Program-made: the position numbers and the translations under genes
Notes under the pieces: generated by a model
What the model saw: the letters and a program-made list of their open reading frames with translations, nothing else
Databases searched by the model: none
Told to the model about the DNA's origin: nothing
NCBI RefSeq assembly: GCF_022678485.1
Contig: NZ_JALBYP010000025.1
Coordinates: 116,053-180,052, forward strand
Length of the DNA stretch: 64,000 nt
Source of the DNA: Aliiroseovarius sediminis
GTDB lineage: Bacteria > Pseudomonadota > Alphaproteobacteria > Rhodobacterales > Rhodobacteraceae
Direction: 5' to 3'
In this document: in pieces, positions 34,159 through 45,351 of the stretch
Numbering within the stretch: the stretch's first letter is position 1
Layout: every line of letters starts with the position of its first letter

Positions 34159-36450
34159 ATGAACAAGGCGATTACCGACGGGGTGGTGTATATGCCACCT
34201 GCATTCGAAGACGGGTTGGCGGTCTGGTCAAGCGAAGATGGCACACCGGGGTCGCAGACCTATACCGGAGCGGGCAACGCCGCATTGGTCCCGGCCGATC
34301 AGGATTTCGATGGTTGTCTGGAGCTTTTGAAGAACGAGACCACACAAAGGCTGCGCTACATGGGGCAAACGCCGTATGAGCAGGGGTGCTATTTGCGTGT
34401 GTCGGCGAAGGTGAAAGCAATCTCGGGCCCGCTTCCGTCGGTGCGTGTGGCGACCTGGGCGGCTCAGACGGGGGGCACCCATGCGAGTGGCAACCTGGAA
34501 ACCGGGCCGGTGACCGCGCTGACCGCCTATGGCGAGGTGGTCGAAGTGTCGGCGATCATTGGGTCGGGCAGCCGCAACGGGGTCGATATGATCTGGGGCG
34601 GGGACGTGGCCTATGCCCATGTCGGGCTGGACCTGATCGGGTCAAATGGCGGCGTGGTGCGGATCGACGATCTGGTGGTCGAAGATGTCACCGGCGCCTA
34701 TCTGCGCGACATGATGGATTGGGTCGATGTGCGCGATTTCGGGGCTGCGGGCGACGGGATCACCGATGACAAACCCGCGTTCGAGGCTGCAGATGCCGCA
34801 TCAAACGGGCGCACCGTTCTGGTGCCCGAGGGCACATATCGCATCGGGTCGAACCTGACCTTGCATGCTGATATCCGGTTCGAAGGCACGGTCAGGATGG
34901 CCGATGATGTCTATCTGTCGCTCACGCGTAATTTTGACCTGCCCACCTATATCGACGCGTTCGGGACCGAACAGTTGGGCTTTCGCAAGGCGTTCCAGGC
35001 GCTTTTGCACTATGCCGATCACGAGATTCTGGACATGTGCGGGCGCCGCATCGATGTGACAGCACCGATCGACATGCAGGCTGCGTATAATGCGGGCGAC
35101 ACGTTCCTGATCCGGCGGGTGATTAAGAACGGGCAGTTCTATGTCATCGGTGGCCCGGCCTGGGACAGCGAAAATGCGTCGTCTGCAGCGAAATACAACC
35201 CCGCCAACCCCTACAAGCTTACCGATGTGGCGAACGTCGGGGCGGTGCAGGCCGGGTCGGTCGTGACTGGCGCCGGGGTGGGGCGCGAAGTCTATGTCAA
35301 AGCCGTGAATGTCGGCGCATCCGAGGTTGAGTTGAGCCAACCGCTGTGGGGGCCAGCCGCCAACCAGAACTATTCCTTCACCCGGCACAAATACGTGCTG
35401 GATTTCGGTGGGTTCGCGCAGGTCAACCGCATGAACCTGAGCCAAGTCGAATTTCAGTGCAACGGTCATGCGTCGGCCGTCATGCTTCCGCGCGATGGCG
35501 AGAACTTCGTCTTTCAGGACTGCTTTTTTATCAAGTCCAAGAACCGCGGCATCAGCTCGGTCGGGCGCGGCTGTCAGGATTTGCACCTTGACCGGTGTCA
35601 ATTCATCTCGAACGAACAAAACCAGCCGGCGACCACGCGCCAATCGGTTGCGTTCAATGTCAACGCCAATGACGCGAAGATCCGCGATAATCGGTTCCAG
35701 CGGATGGGGACCTCGATGGTGCTGCATGGCTCGGGCCATATCATTCAGGGCAACCACCTGTTTCAAGGCGACGAGGTGACAGATGGCCCCCGCGTGGCTG
35801 GTATGGTGTTCACGTATGAGAACAACAAGACAGTCCTGAACGGCAACTATGTCGACAACTGCTTCATCGAATGGAACAACGAACATGATGCCTTCCCGGT
35901 GCACGGGTCGGAGTATTCGTTTGGCGGCATGACCATCACAGGCAATATCTTTACCGCAAACGATGTTGCGTCGTGGTTTAACTGGATACTGATCAAACCC
36001 TTCGGTCCGGGCCATTACGTGTCGGGGCTGCATGTAACGAACAACACGTTCCGCACGATTGCGGGTGCGATCAACCGGGTTGAAGGTGTCGTCACGACCC
36101 ATGCCGATCTGGATTACTGGAGCATGAAGGACGTCACCTTTGAAAACAACGCGTTCACGGGGGTCAGCCAGAAAACGGTGTCGCCGGTCACGTTGGAGTT
36201 TAACCAGAACACGGTGTCGGCGACCTGGACACTGGATGGATCGGCCTATTTCCCGTTCGGTGGCAATGCGCGCACTGTGCCCAGCGTGACGATCGAAGGC
36301 GATCTGCGCGATGGTGCGAACAACCAAGTTTGGGATAACCCGCATGTGTTGGTGAACCAGGGTCCGGCTTTCAAACTTGCCCGCCTGAGGTGGTCGCGCC
36401 CGGTGCGCGGGACCGCTCATGTGACGATGCGGGTGGATCGCCCGGTTTAG
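34159..36450 (+). CDS. Right-handed beta-helix protein, pectate-lyase/GH28-like
   Basis: The 763-residue protein has an N-terminal domain (about 1-180) reminiscent of a carbohydrate-binding jelly roll, then the pectate-lyase-3 hallmark DFGAAGDGITDD (about 193-204), followed by long stretches of Asn/Gly-rich short repeats (FENNAFTG, ITGNIFTAND, VTNNTFRT) of a parallel beta-helix. Such proteins bind or cleave polysaccharides and also occur as phage tail spikes. No signal peptide is seen, so export would need another route. No polysaccharide genes flank it. Start set by the AAAGGG site. Confidence 0.75.
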   Translation: MNKAITDGVVYMPPAFEDGLAVWSSEDGTPGSQTYTGAGNAALVPADQDFDGCLELLKNETTQRLRYMGQTPYEQGCYLRVSAKVKAISGPLPSVRVATWAAQTGGTHASGNLETGPVTALTAYGEVVEVSAIIGSGSRNGVDMIWGGDVAYAHVGLDLIGSNGGVVRIDDLVVEDVTGAYLRDMMDWVDVRDFGAAGDGITDDKPAFEAADAASNGRTVLVPEGTYRIGSNLTLHADIRFEGTVRMADDVYLSLTRNFDLPTYIDAFGTEQLGFRKAFQALLHYADHEILDMCGRRIDVTAPIDMQAAYNAGDTFLIRRVIKNGQFYVIGGPAWDSENASSAAKYNPANPYKLTDVANVGAVQAGSVVTGAGVGREVYVKAVNVGASEVELSQPLWGPAANQNYSFTRHKYVLDFGGFAQVNRMNLSQVEFQCNGHASAVMLPRDGENFVFQDCFFIKSKNRGISSVGRGCQDLHLDRCQFISNEQNQPATTRQSVAFNVNANDAKIRDNRFQRMGTSMVLHGSGHIIQGNHLFQGDEVTDGPRVAGMVFTYENNKTVLNGNYVDNCFIEWNNEHDAFPVHGSEYSFGGMTITGNIFTANDVASWFNWILIKPFGPGHYVSGLHVTNNTFRTIAGAINRVEGVVTTHADLDYWSMKDVTFENNAFTGVSQKTVSPVTLEFNQNTVSATWTLDGSAYFPFGGNARTVPSVTIEGDLRDGANNQVWDNPHVLVNQGPAFKLARLRWSRPVRGTAHVTMRVDRPV

Positions 36451-36470
36451 GAAAGCTCGGTATGGCCAAC

Positions 36471-36501
36471 AAAAGGCTCGCGGTTTCGCGGGCCTTTTTT
36501 T
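36471..36501 (+). terminator. Terminator after beta-helix gene
   Basis: AAAAGGCTCGCG-GTTT-CGCGGGCCTTTTTTT forms a long stem with a U-tract. Confidence 0.85.
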
Positions 36502-36596
36502 AATGGCGAAATCGGGCTCTTCGTTGATTCGGATCAAAGCGCGACAGGGCGCAAGATGCTAGCCAGACGCAGACCCTCAAAACAGGAGCCATGCGC

Positions 36597-37580
36597 ATGA
36601 CAGCGAAACAAACCCGTGCAACAAAAAATCCCGTGAAAGCGGCCAATAATGCGCCGGAAGCACCGGCTGCAAGTGCCATGGCAACACCCGAAAACCTGCC
36701 TGAAGGCGATGCCGTGTTTCCTACCGTTAACGATGACAAAATTCGCCAGACCTTCGAGAATGGCGAATACCCTTATACGGACAAGATGGGGCGCAAGGAA
36801 TACGAAGCAACCAAGGCGCAACTGCAGGCCGAGCTTTTGAAGGTTCAGCGCTGGGTGGGTGAAACGGGTCAGAAATTTGTGATGTTGTTTGAAGGCCGCG
36901 ATGCAGCCGGCAAGGGCGGCACGATCAAGCGTTTCATGGAACATTTGAACCCCCGCGAGGCGCGTGTCGTCGCGCTGAACAAGCCCACCGACGAAGAGCG
37001 GGGGCAATGGTATTACCAGCGCTACATCCAGCACCTGCCGACGGCGGGGGAAATGGTGTTCTATGACCGCTCGTGGTATAATCGTGCTGGTGTTGAACGG
37101 GTGATGGGCTTTTGTAGCCCGAACGAATACTTGGAATTCATGCGCCAGACGCCGGAATTTGAAAGGATGCTGACGCGGTCGGGTGTCCAGCTTTATAAAT
37201 ACTGGTTCTCGGTCACACAGGAAGAGCAGAAGCGCCGTTTTGATAGCCGCAAGGGTGACCCTCTGAAGCGGTGGAAGCTCAGCCCGGTCGATGTGGCGTC
37301 GCTGTCGAAATGGGATGACTACACCGAAGCGAAAGAGGCAATGTTCTTCTATACACACACGGCCGATGCGCCTTGGACGATCATCAAGTCGAACGACAAG
37401 AAACGCGCGCGTCTTGCTTGTATGCGCCATTTCCTGTCCACGATCGAATATCCCGACAAGGATCACGCGCTTGTCGGCCAGCCCGATCCACTGATCGTTG
37501 GCCATGCCAGCCAGGTTATTCACAACGCCGATCACATTTTGGGTGCCAGCCTGCATCCCGATCAGCGTCGCAGCAACTAG
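36597..37580 (+). CDS. ppk2: Polyphosphate kinase 2 (PPK2)
   Basis: The 327-residue single-domain kinase transfers phosphate between polyphosphate and nucleotides. It has Walker A EGRDAAGKGGT (about 99-109), the lid-region RWGQWYYQRY-like GQWYYQRYIQHLP, and Walker B VFYDRSWYNRAG (Asp157). The first 45 residues are Ala/Pro-rich and probably flexible. ATG 36591 is too close to AGGAG (2 bases); ATG 36597 has ideal spacing. Confidence 0.92.
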   Translation: MTAKQTRATKNPVKAANNAPEAPAASAMATPENLPEGDAVFPTVNDDKIRQTFENGEYPYTDKMGRKEYEATKAQLQAELLKVQRWVGETGQKFVMLFEGRDAAGKGGTIKRFMEHLNPREARVVALNKPTDEERGQWYYQRYIQHLPTAGEMVFYDRSWYNRAGVERVMGFCSPNEYLEFMRQTPEFERMLTRSGVQLYKYWFSVTQEEQKRRFDSRKGDPLKRWKLSPVDVASLSKWDDYTEAKEAMFFYTHTADAPWTIIKSNDKKRARLACMRHFLSTIEYPDKDHALVGQPDPLIVGHASQVIHNADHILGASLHPDQRRSN

Positions 37581-37607
37581 GGGCTTGCAACCCACCTAAC
37601 GCCGAAA

Positions 37608-37636
37608 GGGGGCCAAATTGGCCCCCTTTTTTGCTT
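37608..37636 (+). terminator. Terminator after ppk2
   Basis: GGGGGCCAA / TTGGCCCCC stem, almost without loop, followed by TTTTTTGCTTTTT. Confidence 0.85.
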
Positions 37637-37729
37637 TTTCGCGCCGAGGCCACCGGACCACAAAACCGATGCTTGCGTTCATATCAAGGCCCGATAAGCT
37701 TGCGGGAAAACAAGAGCAGGTGATGTCCC

Positions 37730-38866
37730 ATGTTATATTCCCGACGTGTCATAAGTTTCGGTATCGCCGGTCTGGTTCTAGCCGGCTGTGGCGCGGGACG
37801 CACATCGCGTCCGGTTGCCGGGGCGGGGATGCGACCCGCGCCCAACGCCGCCTTTGATCGCTGGATTCTGGGTGCGAGGTCACGGGCCAAAGCGCGCGGG
37901 ATCAGCGAGGCAACCGTCGCCCGCGCGTTTCGCAATGTGGGCTATCTTCCGGGCGTGATTGAGCGTGATCGCAATCAGACCGAGTTCGTCCGCTCGTTCG
38001 AGGATTACATGGCCATCGCCGCATCAGACGACCGGATCGCCAAAGGCCGCGACATGCTGCGCCAACACGCGCGTCTTCTGTCGCAGCTTGAAGCCAAGTA
38101 TGGCGTCGAAAAAGAAGTGATTGTTGCTGTCTGGGGCTTGGAAAGCCGTTATGGCGAACGGCGCGGGGACGTGCCCGTGATCTCGGCGCTGTCCACGCTG
38201 GCCTTCGATGGGCGGCGGGGCAAGTTTTTCGAAGGCCAGTTGATGGCCGCCCTGAAAATTCTTGAACGCGGCGACGTGTCAGCTGATCGTATGACTGGCA
38301 GTTGGGCGGGCGCAATGGGCCATACGCAGTTTATTCCGACCTCGTATCTGGCCTATGCCGTGGATCACCGGGGCGACGGACGGCGTGACATTTGGTCGGA
38401 CGATCCGACGGACGCGCTGGCCTCGACTGCGGCTTATCTCAGCCGGTCTGGCTGGAATCGCGGACAACGTTGGGGGGACGAGATTACGGGCCGCGCGCCA
38501 ACGGGCCGTGGCCGGGTCGTGAAGCCCGCAGGTGACAGTGGGCCCGTGTTCGAGGTCTATGACAACTATCGCGTGATCGGGCGATACAACAATGCGCAGA
38601 AATACATCATCGGTGTTGGGCATTTGTCGGATCGCCTGATGGGCCGCCCCGCGTTGCGCGGGACATTTGGCCCGGACGAATACGGTCTGACGCTGGAGGA
38701 CCGCAAGGCATTGCAACGTGGTCTGACCCGCGAAGGCTTCGACGTTGGCGAGGCCGATGGCGTGATTGGCCAAAAGACCCTGAGCGCAATCGAGGGCTTC
38801 CAGCGCGCCCGCGGAATGCCCGTCACAGGCCAGCCATCCCGGGCGCTGCTGGGCCTGCTGGTTTAA
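37730..38866 (+). CDS. Lytic murein transglycosylase, MltB type, lipoprotein
   Basis: The 378-residue enzyme cleaves peptidoglycan glycan strands to 1,6-anhydro products. A lipobox LAGC with Cys20 marks it for lipid anchoring. The SLT_2 domain contains the catalytic Glu138 in VWGLESRYG, then SWAGAMGHTQFIPTSY. The last 60 residues (LTLEDRKALQRGLTREGFDVGEADGVIG...) form a peptidoglycan-binding domain. Monocistronic, between a terminator and the MATE gene. Confidence 0.92.
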   Translation: MLYSRRVISFGIAGLVLAGCGAGRTSRPVAGAGMRPAPNAAFDRWILGARSRAKARGISEATVARAFRNVGYLPGVIERDRNQTEFVRSFEDYMAIAASDDRIAKGRDMLRQHARLLSQLEAKYGVEKEVIVAVWGLESRYGERRGDVPVISALSTLAFDGRRGKFFEGQLMAALKILERGDVSADRMTGSWAGAMGHTQFIPTSYLAYAVDHRGDGRRDIWSDDPTDALASTAAYLSRSGWNRGQRWGDEITGRAPTGRGRVVKPAGDSGPVFEVYDNYRVIGRYNNAQKYIIGVGHLSDRLMGRPALRGTFGPDEYGLTLEDRKALQRGLTREGFDVGEADGVIGQKTLSAIEGFQRARGMPVTGQPSRALLGLLV

Positions 38867-38938
38867 CGCAAACAGAAAGCGCAGGCTGCCGCGATGCGAA
38901 GGCTTGCCCCCCTCAGATTTCCGGCTTAGGTCTGGGTG

Positions 38939-40330
38939 ATGATACAAAGCCTCACCCTTTCCCAGCACATGCGCGCGGTCCTTGTGCTTGGCCTGCCGCT
39001 GGTCGGGTCGCATCTGGCGCAATTCGCCGTGCAGATCATCGACACGATCATGTTGGGTTGGTACGGGGTCGAGGAACTGGCCGCTGTCACGCTGGCGGGG
39101 ACCTTTTTGTTCCTGTTTATCATCATGGGATCCGGTCCGGCTTGGGCGTTGATGCCGATGATTGCCGAAGCGTCGGAAGAAGGCGATGACGTGCGGATGC
39201 GTCGCCTGACCCGGATGGCGATGTGGTTCTCGGTCGGATTTGCGCTGACGGCGCTTCCTCTTATGTGGATGTCGGCGCCGATCCTGCGGGCCATGGGGCA
39301 GGATGCGGAACTAAGTCTGATGGCGCAGGATTACCTGCGTATCGCAGGTGTGGGGTTGGTACCTGCGCTGCTGGTCATGTCGCTGAAAAGCTATCTTGCG
39401 GCGCTGGAACATACGCGCATTGTGCTGTGGGCAACGTTGCTGGCGGCGGGGATGAACGGCGTGATCAACTATGCCCTGATTTTCGGAAATTGGGGTGCGC
39501 CCGAACTGGGTCTGCAAGGCGCCGCCATCGCATCGGTGATCATCCAGATCGCATCGGGGCTGGTTCTGATCGTTTACGCCGCGCGGCTGAACGCCGAACA
39601 CGGTCTGTTCCGCCGCCTGTGGAAGCCGGATTGGGAGGCGCTGGGCCACCTGTTGAAACTGGGCATTCCCATCGGTCTGACAACCTTGGCCGAGGTCGGT
39701 ATGTTTTCGGCATCGACCGTGGTGGTGGGGTTGATCGGCACGCTTGAACTGGCCGCGCATGGCATCGCACTTCAGATCACTGCGGCCTTTTTCATGGTGC
39801 ATCTGGGCCTGTCGAACACCGCCACCGTGCGGGCGGGCCGCGCTTTGGGCCGCAAAGACGAGGTCAGCTTGCGCCGAGGGGCGTTGGCGGTGACGCTCGC
39901 ATCGCTTTTGGTTGGCGGGGTCACGGTTATCCTGTTTCTGGGCATACCCGACGTGATGATAAAGCTGTTTCTGCATCCCGACGAGGTGCAACGCGACCAG
40001 ATCGTGGCGTTGGGCACCGTGTTGTTGGTCGTCGCGGCGCTGTTCCAGTTGGCAGACGGGGCGCAGGCGATTGCGATGGGGCTGTTGCGCGGCGTGCAGG
40101 ATACGCGCGTTCCGATGATCATCGCCTCGCTCAGCTATTGGGGCGTCGGCATGACGATGTCTTACGTTCTGGGCATCACGTTGGGCTATGGCGCACTGGG
40201 CGTCTGGATCGGCCTGTTGCTGGGTTTGGTCAGCGCGGGGATATTTATGTCCTGGCGGTTCTGGACGCGTATGTCGCGCATTGCCCCTGGACAGCCAGTC
40301 GCCGTCACCAGCGGGTCACCCCTTCCTTAG
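38939..40330 (+). CDS. MATE-family multidrug/cation efflux transporter
   Basis: The 463-residue membrane protein has about twelve hydrophobic segments with the internal duplication of MATE proteins and typical motifs (GLPLVGSHLAQFAVQIIDTIMLGWYG, PALLVMSLKSYLAALEHTR). It should expel organic cations or drugs with Na+ or H+ uptake; substrate unknown. A GTG three bases upstream could also start it. Confidence 0.88.
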   Translation: MIQSLTLSQHMRAVLVLGLPLVGSHLAQFAVQIIDTIMLGWYGVEELAAVTLAGTFLFLFIIMGSGPAWALMPMIAEASEEGDDVRMRRLTRMAMWFSVGFALTALPLMWMSAPILRAMGQDAELSLMAQDYLRIAGVGLVPALLVMSLKSYLAALEHTRIVLWATLLAAGMNGVINYALIFGNWGAPELGLQGAAIASVIIQIASGLVLIVYAARLNAEHGLFRRLWKPDWEALGHLLKLGIPIGLTTLAEVGMFSASTVVVGLIGTLELAAHGIALQITAAFFMVHLGLSNTATVRAGRALGRKDEVSLRRGALAVTLASLLVGGVTVILFLGIPDVMIKLFLHPDEVQRDQIVALGTVLLVVAALFQLADGAQAIAMGLLRGVQDTRVPMIIASLSYWGVGMTMSYVLGITLGYGALGVWIGLLLGLVSAGIFMSWRFWTRMSRIAPGQPVAVTSGSPLP

Positions 40331-40375
40331 GCTGTTGGCCTTCTTGCGCACCGACACAACGAGCGCGCCTTCGTA

Positions 40376-42135
<1,760 letters not shown>

Positions 42136-42139
<4 letters not shown>

Positions 42140-42444
42140 GCGGGCTTTCTCTGGACCATCTGAAGGAAACGCCCGGCGCGCGTCCGGGTGAAACGCGCGA
42201 GAACCGGATCAAGCGGTTGGCAATGCGCTCCATGCGGCGCGGGATCAAAGAGATGGACATCATACTGAGCCGATATGCCACCGCACGGCTTGGAGAGATG
42301 AACGATCAAGATCTTGACCAGTACGAAGCGCTTTTGGGTGAAAACGATCAAGATCTTTATCAATGGGTGTCAGGGCAGCAGACGCCGCCCGCGCATCTGG
42401 CCGACCTCATCGAACGGATCGCCCAGCAGACCGCGCCACGATAA
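42136..42444 (+). CDS. sdhE: Succinate dehydrogenase assembly factor 2 (SdhE)
   Basis: The 102-residue protein promotes covalent FAD attachment to SdhA. It carries the invariant RGxxE motif (RRGIKEMD) in a small helical bundle, with family-typical YEALLGENDQDLYQWVSGQQTPP. It is coupled to the upstream XRE gene by an ATGA overlap; sdh genes are not in the window. Confidence 0.88.
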
Positions 42445-42549
42445 CAAGTCCCTGTTTGAGTAAAATTCTTGGCAACTGCTGACTGCATTTAACTGATTGT
42501 TCTCTTTTCGACCTCAATAGTCACCGTAGTAACTGGGTCGGAGAGACGG

Positions 42550-43047
42550 ATGAGCATGCATTCCCGCGTAGGGCAGACAAACAATCAAACATTTGTGCAT
42601 CAGTATCTTGAGGCATTGGCATTGGTCGAACGGCTGCATCGGCTGCTGCTTGACGTGATCAAAGATGAATTCGAACGCGTCGGCGTGTTAGAGGTGAACG
42701 CGGTTCAGGCGCTGCTTCTGTTCAACATCGGCGATAACGAGGTGACGGCGGGCGAACTGAAAACCCGCGGCTATTACCAAGGCTCGAACGTGTCATACAA
42801 CCTGAAGAAGCTGGTGGATATGGGCTATATGCATCACCAGCGATGCGACATTGATCGCCGCAGCGTGCGGGTGCGCCTGACCGAAAAAGGGCGCAGCATT
42901 CGCGACACCGTGGCCGGGCTGTTTGAACGCCACGCTGATGGGTTACAATCGCGCGATGTGCTGTCGTCAACAGGGATCGAAGATATCAACGGCGCGTTAA
43001 AGCGGGTTGAACGGTATTGGACCGATCAGATTCGCTATATCTATTGA
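42550..43047 (+). CDS. ldtR: MarR-type winged-helix regulator, LdtR-like
   Basis: The 165-residue protein has a winged helix (about 48-125) with VNAVQALLLFNIGDNEVTAGELKTRGYYQGSNVSYNLKKLVDMGY and the wing near RRSVRVRLTEKG. These features match the alphaproteobacterial LdtR group, which controls an L,D-transpeptidase and stress genes; that identity is by resemblance. A GGAGAGACGG site precedes the ATG. It overlaps the converging DUF1194 gene by 7 bases. Confidence 0.7.
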   Translation: MSMHSRVGQTNNQTFVHQYLEALALVERLHRLLLDVIKDEFERVGVLEVNAVQALLLFNIGDNEVTAGELKTRGYYQGSNVSYNLKKLVDMGYMHHQRCDIDRRSVRVRLTEKGRSIRDTVAGLFERHADGLQSRDVLSSTGIEDINGALKRVERYWTDQIRYIY

Positions 43048-43763
43048 TCGCCGTCAGGCCGCGCGTCTGACACGACCACACCCATTAACTCGCGCAGCAG
43101 CTTGCGGGCCATTGCGTTCTCGTAATCTTTGAAATCAACAGCCTGTTCGACGAACCGGCCAATGCCGTGGATGACAAGTTCTTCATAATAAGCCGCCAGA
43201 TCGGTTTCGCCGTCGCCTGCGCCGATCACCAAGCCGTTGATCGTGATGCGATCAAAGTTGGATAACTGGCGCACATCCTGCGGACGCGGGCCGGAATTTG
43301 CAGGTCCATCGCCCGAGATATCCAGAGTCCGCGTCCAGCAATCGCGCTGTGTGAGCAGTCGTTCGCCAAATAGCATTGCCGCCCCCAACGCCGTCGACGG
43401 GTCAGCTTTGATGCGCCGCGTCGCGCGCAGGCGATCAGCGACTGATGAAACGTCAGTGCGATCCGTAATATGAACCCAATCCTGCAACAGCCGTTGATGG
43501 CCCGGGCCGCTCCATTCAAAAATGGCAAGCGCGACTGGGCGATCGGGCAGGGCAACCAGGGCCCGCAGCACCTCGGGTTGCTCAAGTGCGGCGGCCAGCC
43601 CGTCCAGTTGTAACCGGTATTCCGCCGCATCGACCGAGCCCGAGACATCCAGCCCCAGCGCGAGCGCCTGCCGACAGGTCGCGCCGGATTGCCCCAGCGC
43701 GTCACCTGTCCACAGCGCGGTCAACGCGGCAAGGGCCAAACATCGCAGACGCGTCCGCGCCAT
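43041..43763 (-). CDS. DUF1194 von Willebrand factor A-like secreted protein
   Basis: The 240-residue protein has a signal peptide ending near ALG and a VWA-like fold with MIDAS motif DVSGSVD and later STALGAAML and DISGDGPANSGP. This is the DUF1194 family, of unknown function. Its ATG overlaps the gloA stop by one base (TGATG), so it is cotranscribed with and coupled to gloA. A longer in-frame start inside gloA is not signal-peptide-like. Confidence 0.8.
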   Translation of the reverse strand: MARTRLRCLALAALTALWTGDALGQSGATCRQALALGLDVSGSVDAAEYRLQLDGLAAALEQPEVLRALVALPDRPVALAIFEWSGPGHQRLLQDWVHITDRTDVSSVADRLRATRRIKADPSTALGAAMLFGERLLTQRDCWTRTLDISGDGPANSGPRPQDVRQLSNFDRITINGLVIGAGDGETDLAAYYEELVIHGIGRFVEQAVDFKDYENAMARKLLRELMGVVVSDARPDGDQ

Positions 43764-44191
43764 CACCAGTGACCGATGTTTTCCATGCTGGCCCAAGGCT
43801 CGGCCGGCTCCAGCCGCTCGCCCGCCTGCAACAGCTCGACCGAGATATTGTCGGGCGAACGCACGAAGGCCATATGTCCATCGCGCGGCGGTCGGTTGAT
43901 CGTGACGCCATTGTCCATAAGGTGCTGACACATATCGTAAATATTCTCGACCTCATAGGCCAGATGTCCGAAATGGCGGCTATCCGATGGCAAGCCGTCA
44001 TCGCCATCCCAGTTATGGGTCAGCTCGACGGGGCATTCCGGTTGGCCGGGGGGCGCCATGAAGATCAACGAGAAACGGCCCTCGTCCGAATCCATCTGGC
44101 GGGTTTTCTCAAGCCCAAGCAGTTCGAAAAACCGCATGGTTTCCTCAAGGTTCTTTACGCGGACCATCGTGTGCAGGTAACGGATTTTCAT
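43763..44191 (-). CDS. gloA: Lactoylglutathione lyase (glyoxalase I)
   Basis: The 142-residue VOC-fold metalloenzyme isomerises the methylglyoxal-glutathione hemithioacetal. The metal ligand regions HTMVRV, VELTHNW, GHLAYEVEN and SVELLQ are in order with His/Glu in place. It is followed by the DUF1194 gene. Length is typical. Confidence 0.88.
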   Translation of the reverse strand: MKIRYLHTMVRVKNLEETMRFFELLGLEKTRQMDSDEGRFSLIFMAPPGQPECPVELTHNWDGDDGLPSDSRHFGHLAYEVENIYDMCQHLMDNGVTINRPPRDGHMAFVRSPDNISVELLQAGERLEPAEPWASMENIGHW

Positions 44192-44300
44192 TTATATCCT
44201 CCGATTTTCTTGTCCAGTTCGACGCCAGCCTATCAGGTCAGCCCCCGAGGAAAAGCCTAAAGCCCCGATCTACGGCATCTTGCTGTTTTGCGATCTGGCT

Positions 44301-44316
44301 CGACTATATATAGTGG
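44301..44316. promoter_or_regulatory. NrdR-box-like palindrome upstream of thyX
   Basis: CGACTATATATAGTGG contains a perfect CTATATATAG core fitting the C-W-A-T-A-T-A-T-W-G centre of the NrdR box, with two left-flank and one right-flank mismatch. It overlaps the likely -10 region of thyX, downstream of a TTGCTG -35-like element. Only one copy is seen, whereas NrdR sites are usually paired. Confidence 0.4.
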
Positions 44317-44345
44317 CCGGGCAACCATGAGACGAGAGATTCGAC

Positions 44346-45254
44346 ATGCCCCTGAGCCCCGAGCAGATCCGCGAAATCGAAGAGCAACGCTTGACCCCGC
44401 AACCGACCCTGCGCGCGGTCAGCCCCGGCATGGAAAAGCACCTTTATACGGCGCATGAAGTGCTGGATCACGGCTTTGTCCGGGTGATCGACTATATGGG
44501 TGATGACGCTGCCATTTGTCAGGCCGCGCGGGTGAGTTATGGCAAGGGCACCAAGTCGGTGCAGAACGACGAAGGCCTGATCCGCTACCTGATGCGCCAC
44601 TGGCATTCGACCCCGTTTGAGATGTGCGAGATCAAGCTGCACGTCAAACTGCCCGTCTTCGTGGCGCGTCAGTGGATTCGCCACCGGACCGCGAATGTGA
44701 ACGAATACTCGGCACGCTATTCGATCTTGGACCGCGAATTCTATATTCCCGCGCCCGAACATGTCGCCGCGCAGTCGGTGGTAAATAATCAGGGCAGGGG
44801 GGCTGCGCTGGAAGGCGAGGAAGCCGCACGCGTGCTGGAAATCCTGAAGGCCGACAGCAACCGCGCCTATGATCACTATGAACAGATGATCTCGGACGAG
44901 GGTCAATTGGGGCTGGCGCGGGAACTCGCGCGGATGAACCTGCCCGCCAACATCTATACCCAGTGGTATTGGAAGGTGGACCTGCACAACCTGTTCCACT
45001 TCCTGCGCCTGCGCGCCGACCACCACGCCCAATACGAAATCCGCGTCTATGCCGACGCGATCTGCAACATCGTCGCCGACTGGGTCCCCGCCGCCTATGG
45101 CGCGTTCGAGGATTACCGTCTGGGCGGCGCCCACCTGTCCGGCCGCGCCATGGACTGCGTGCGCCGCATGCTGAAAGGCGAAGAGGTCACGCAGGAGAAC
45201 TCCGGCATGTCAAAGGGGGAGTGGCGTGAGTTTGAGGCGGAGTTGAAGGGGTAA
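44346..45254 (+). CDS. thyX: Flavin-dependent thymidylate synthase ThyX
   Basis: The 302-residue FAD enzyme makes dTMP from dUMP with methylenetetrahydrofolate and NADPH. The ThyX motif [14 protein letters not shown] spans residues 112-125 (RHRxxSxNExSxRY pattern with Ala at one Ser position). Length is usual for alphaproteobacterial ThyX. The NrdR-like palindrome upstream would link it to deoxynucleotide control. Confidence 0.93.
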   Translation: MPLSPEQIREIEEQRLTPQPTLRAVSPGMEKHLYTAHEVLDHGFVRVIDYMGDDAAICQAARVSYGKGTKSVQNDEGLIRYLMRHWHSTPFEMCEIKLHVKLPVFVARQWIRHRTANVNEYSARYSILDREFYIPAPEHVAAQSVVNNQGRGAALEGEEAARVLEILKADSNRAYDHYEQMISDEGQLGLARELARMNLPANIYTQWYWKVDLHNLFHFLRLRADHHAQYEIRVYADAICNIVADWVPAAYGAFEDYRLGGAHLSGRAMDCVRRMLKGEEVTQENSGMSKGEWREFEAELKG

Positions 45255-45261
45255 GTTTCAT

Positions 45262-45311
45262 ATGTCCATTGAAAAGGATATCAGCCCCAATTGACATGAC
45301 TTAATGGACAT
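45262..45311. promoter_or_regulatory. Inverted repeat upstream of the P63C gene
   Basis: ATGTCCATT (45262-45270) and AATGGACAT (45303-45311) are a perfect nine-base inverted repeat with a 32-base spacer, between thyX and the P63C gene. This could be an operator pair, or an edge of the inserted segment. Confidence 0.4.
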
Positions 45312-45351
45312 GAGAATGTATCCGCGAAAGCGGGTATTGCAAGGAATCGTC

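Noticed and set aside
34801..36537. Long open frame antisense to the beta-helix gene
   Set aside because: Shadow of a high-GC gene; lacks motifs and a ribosome site.
42445..44345. Search of intergenic gaps for tRNA genes and riboswitches
   Set aside because: No cloverleaf with a T-loop GTTC/CCA pattern and no known riboswitch core was found here or in the other gaps.
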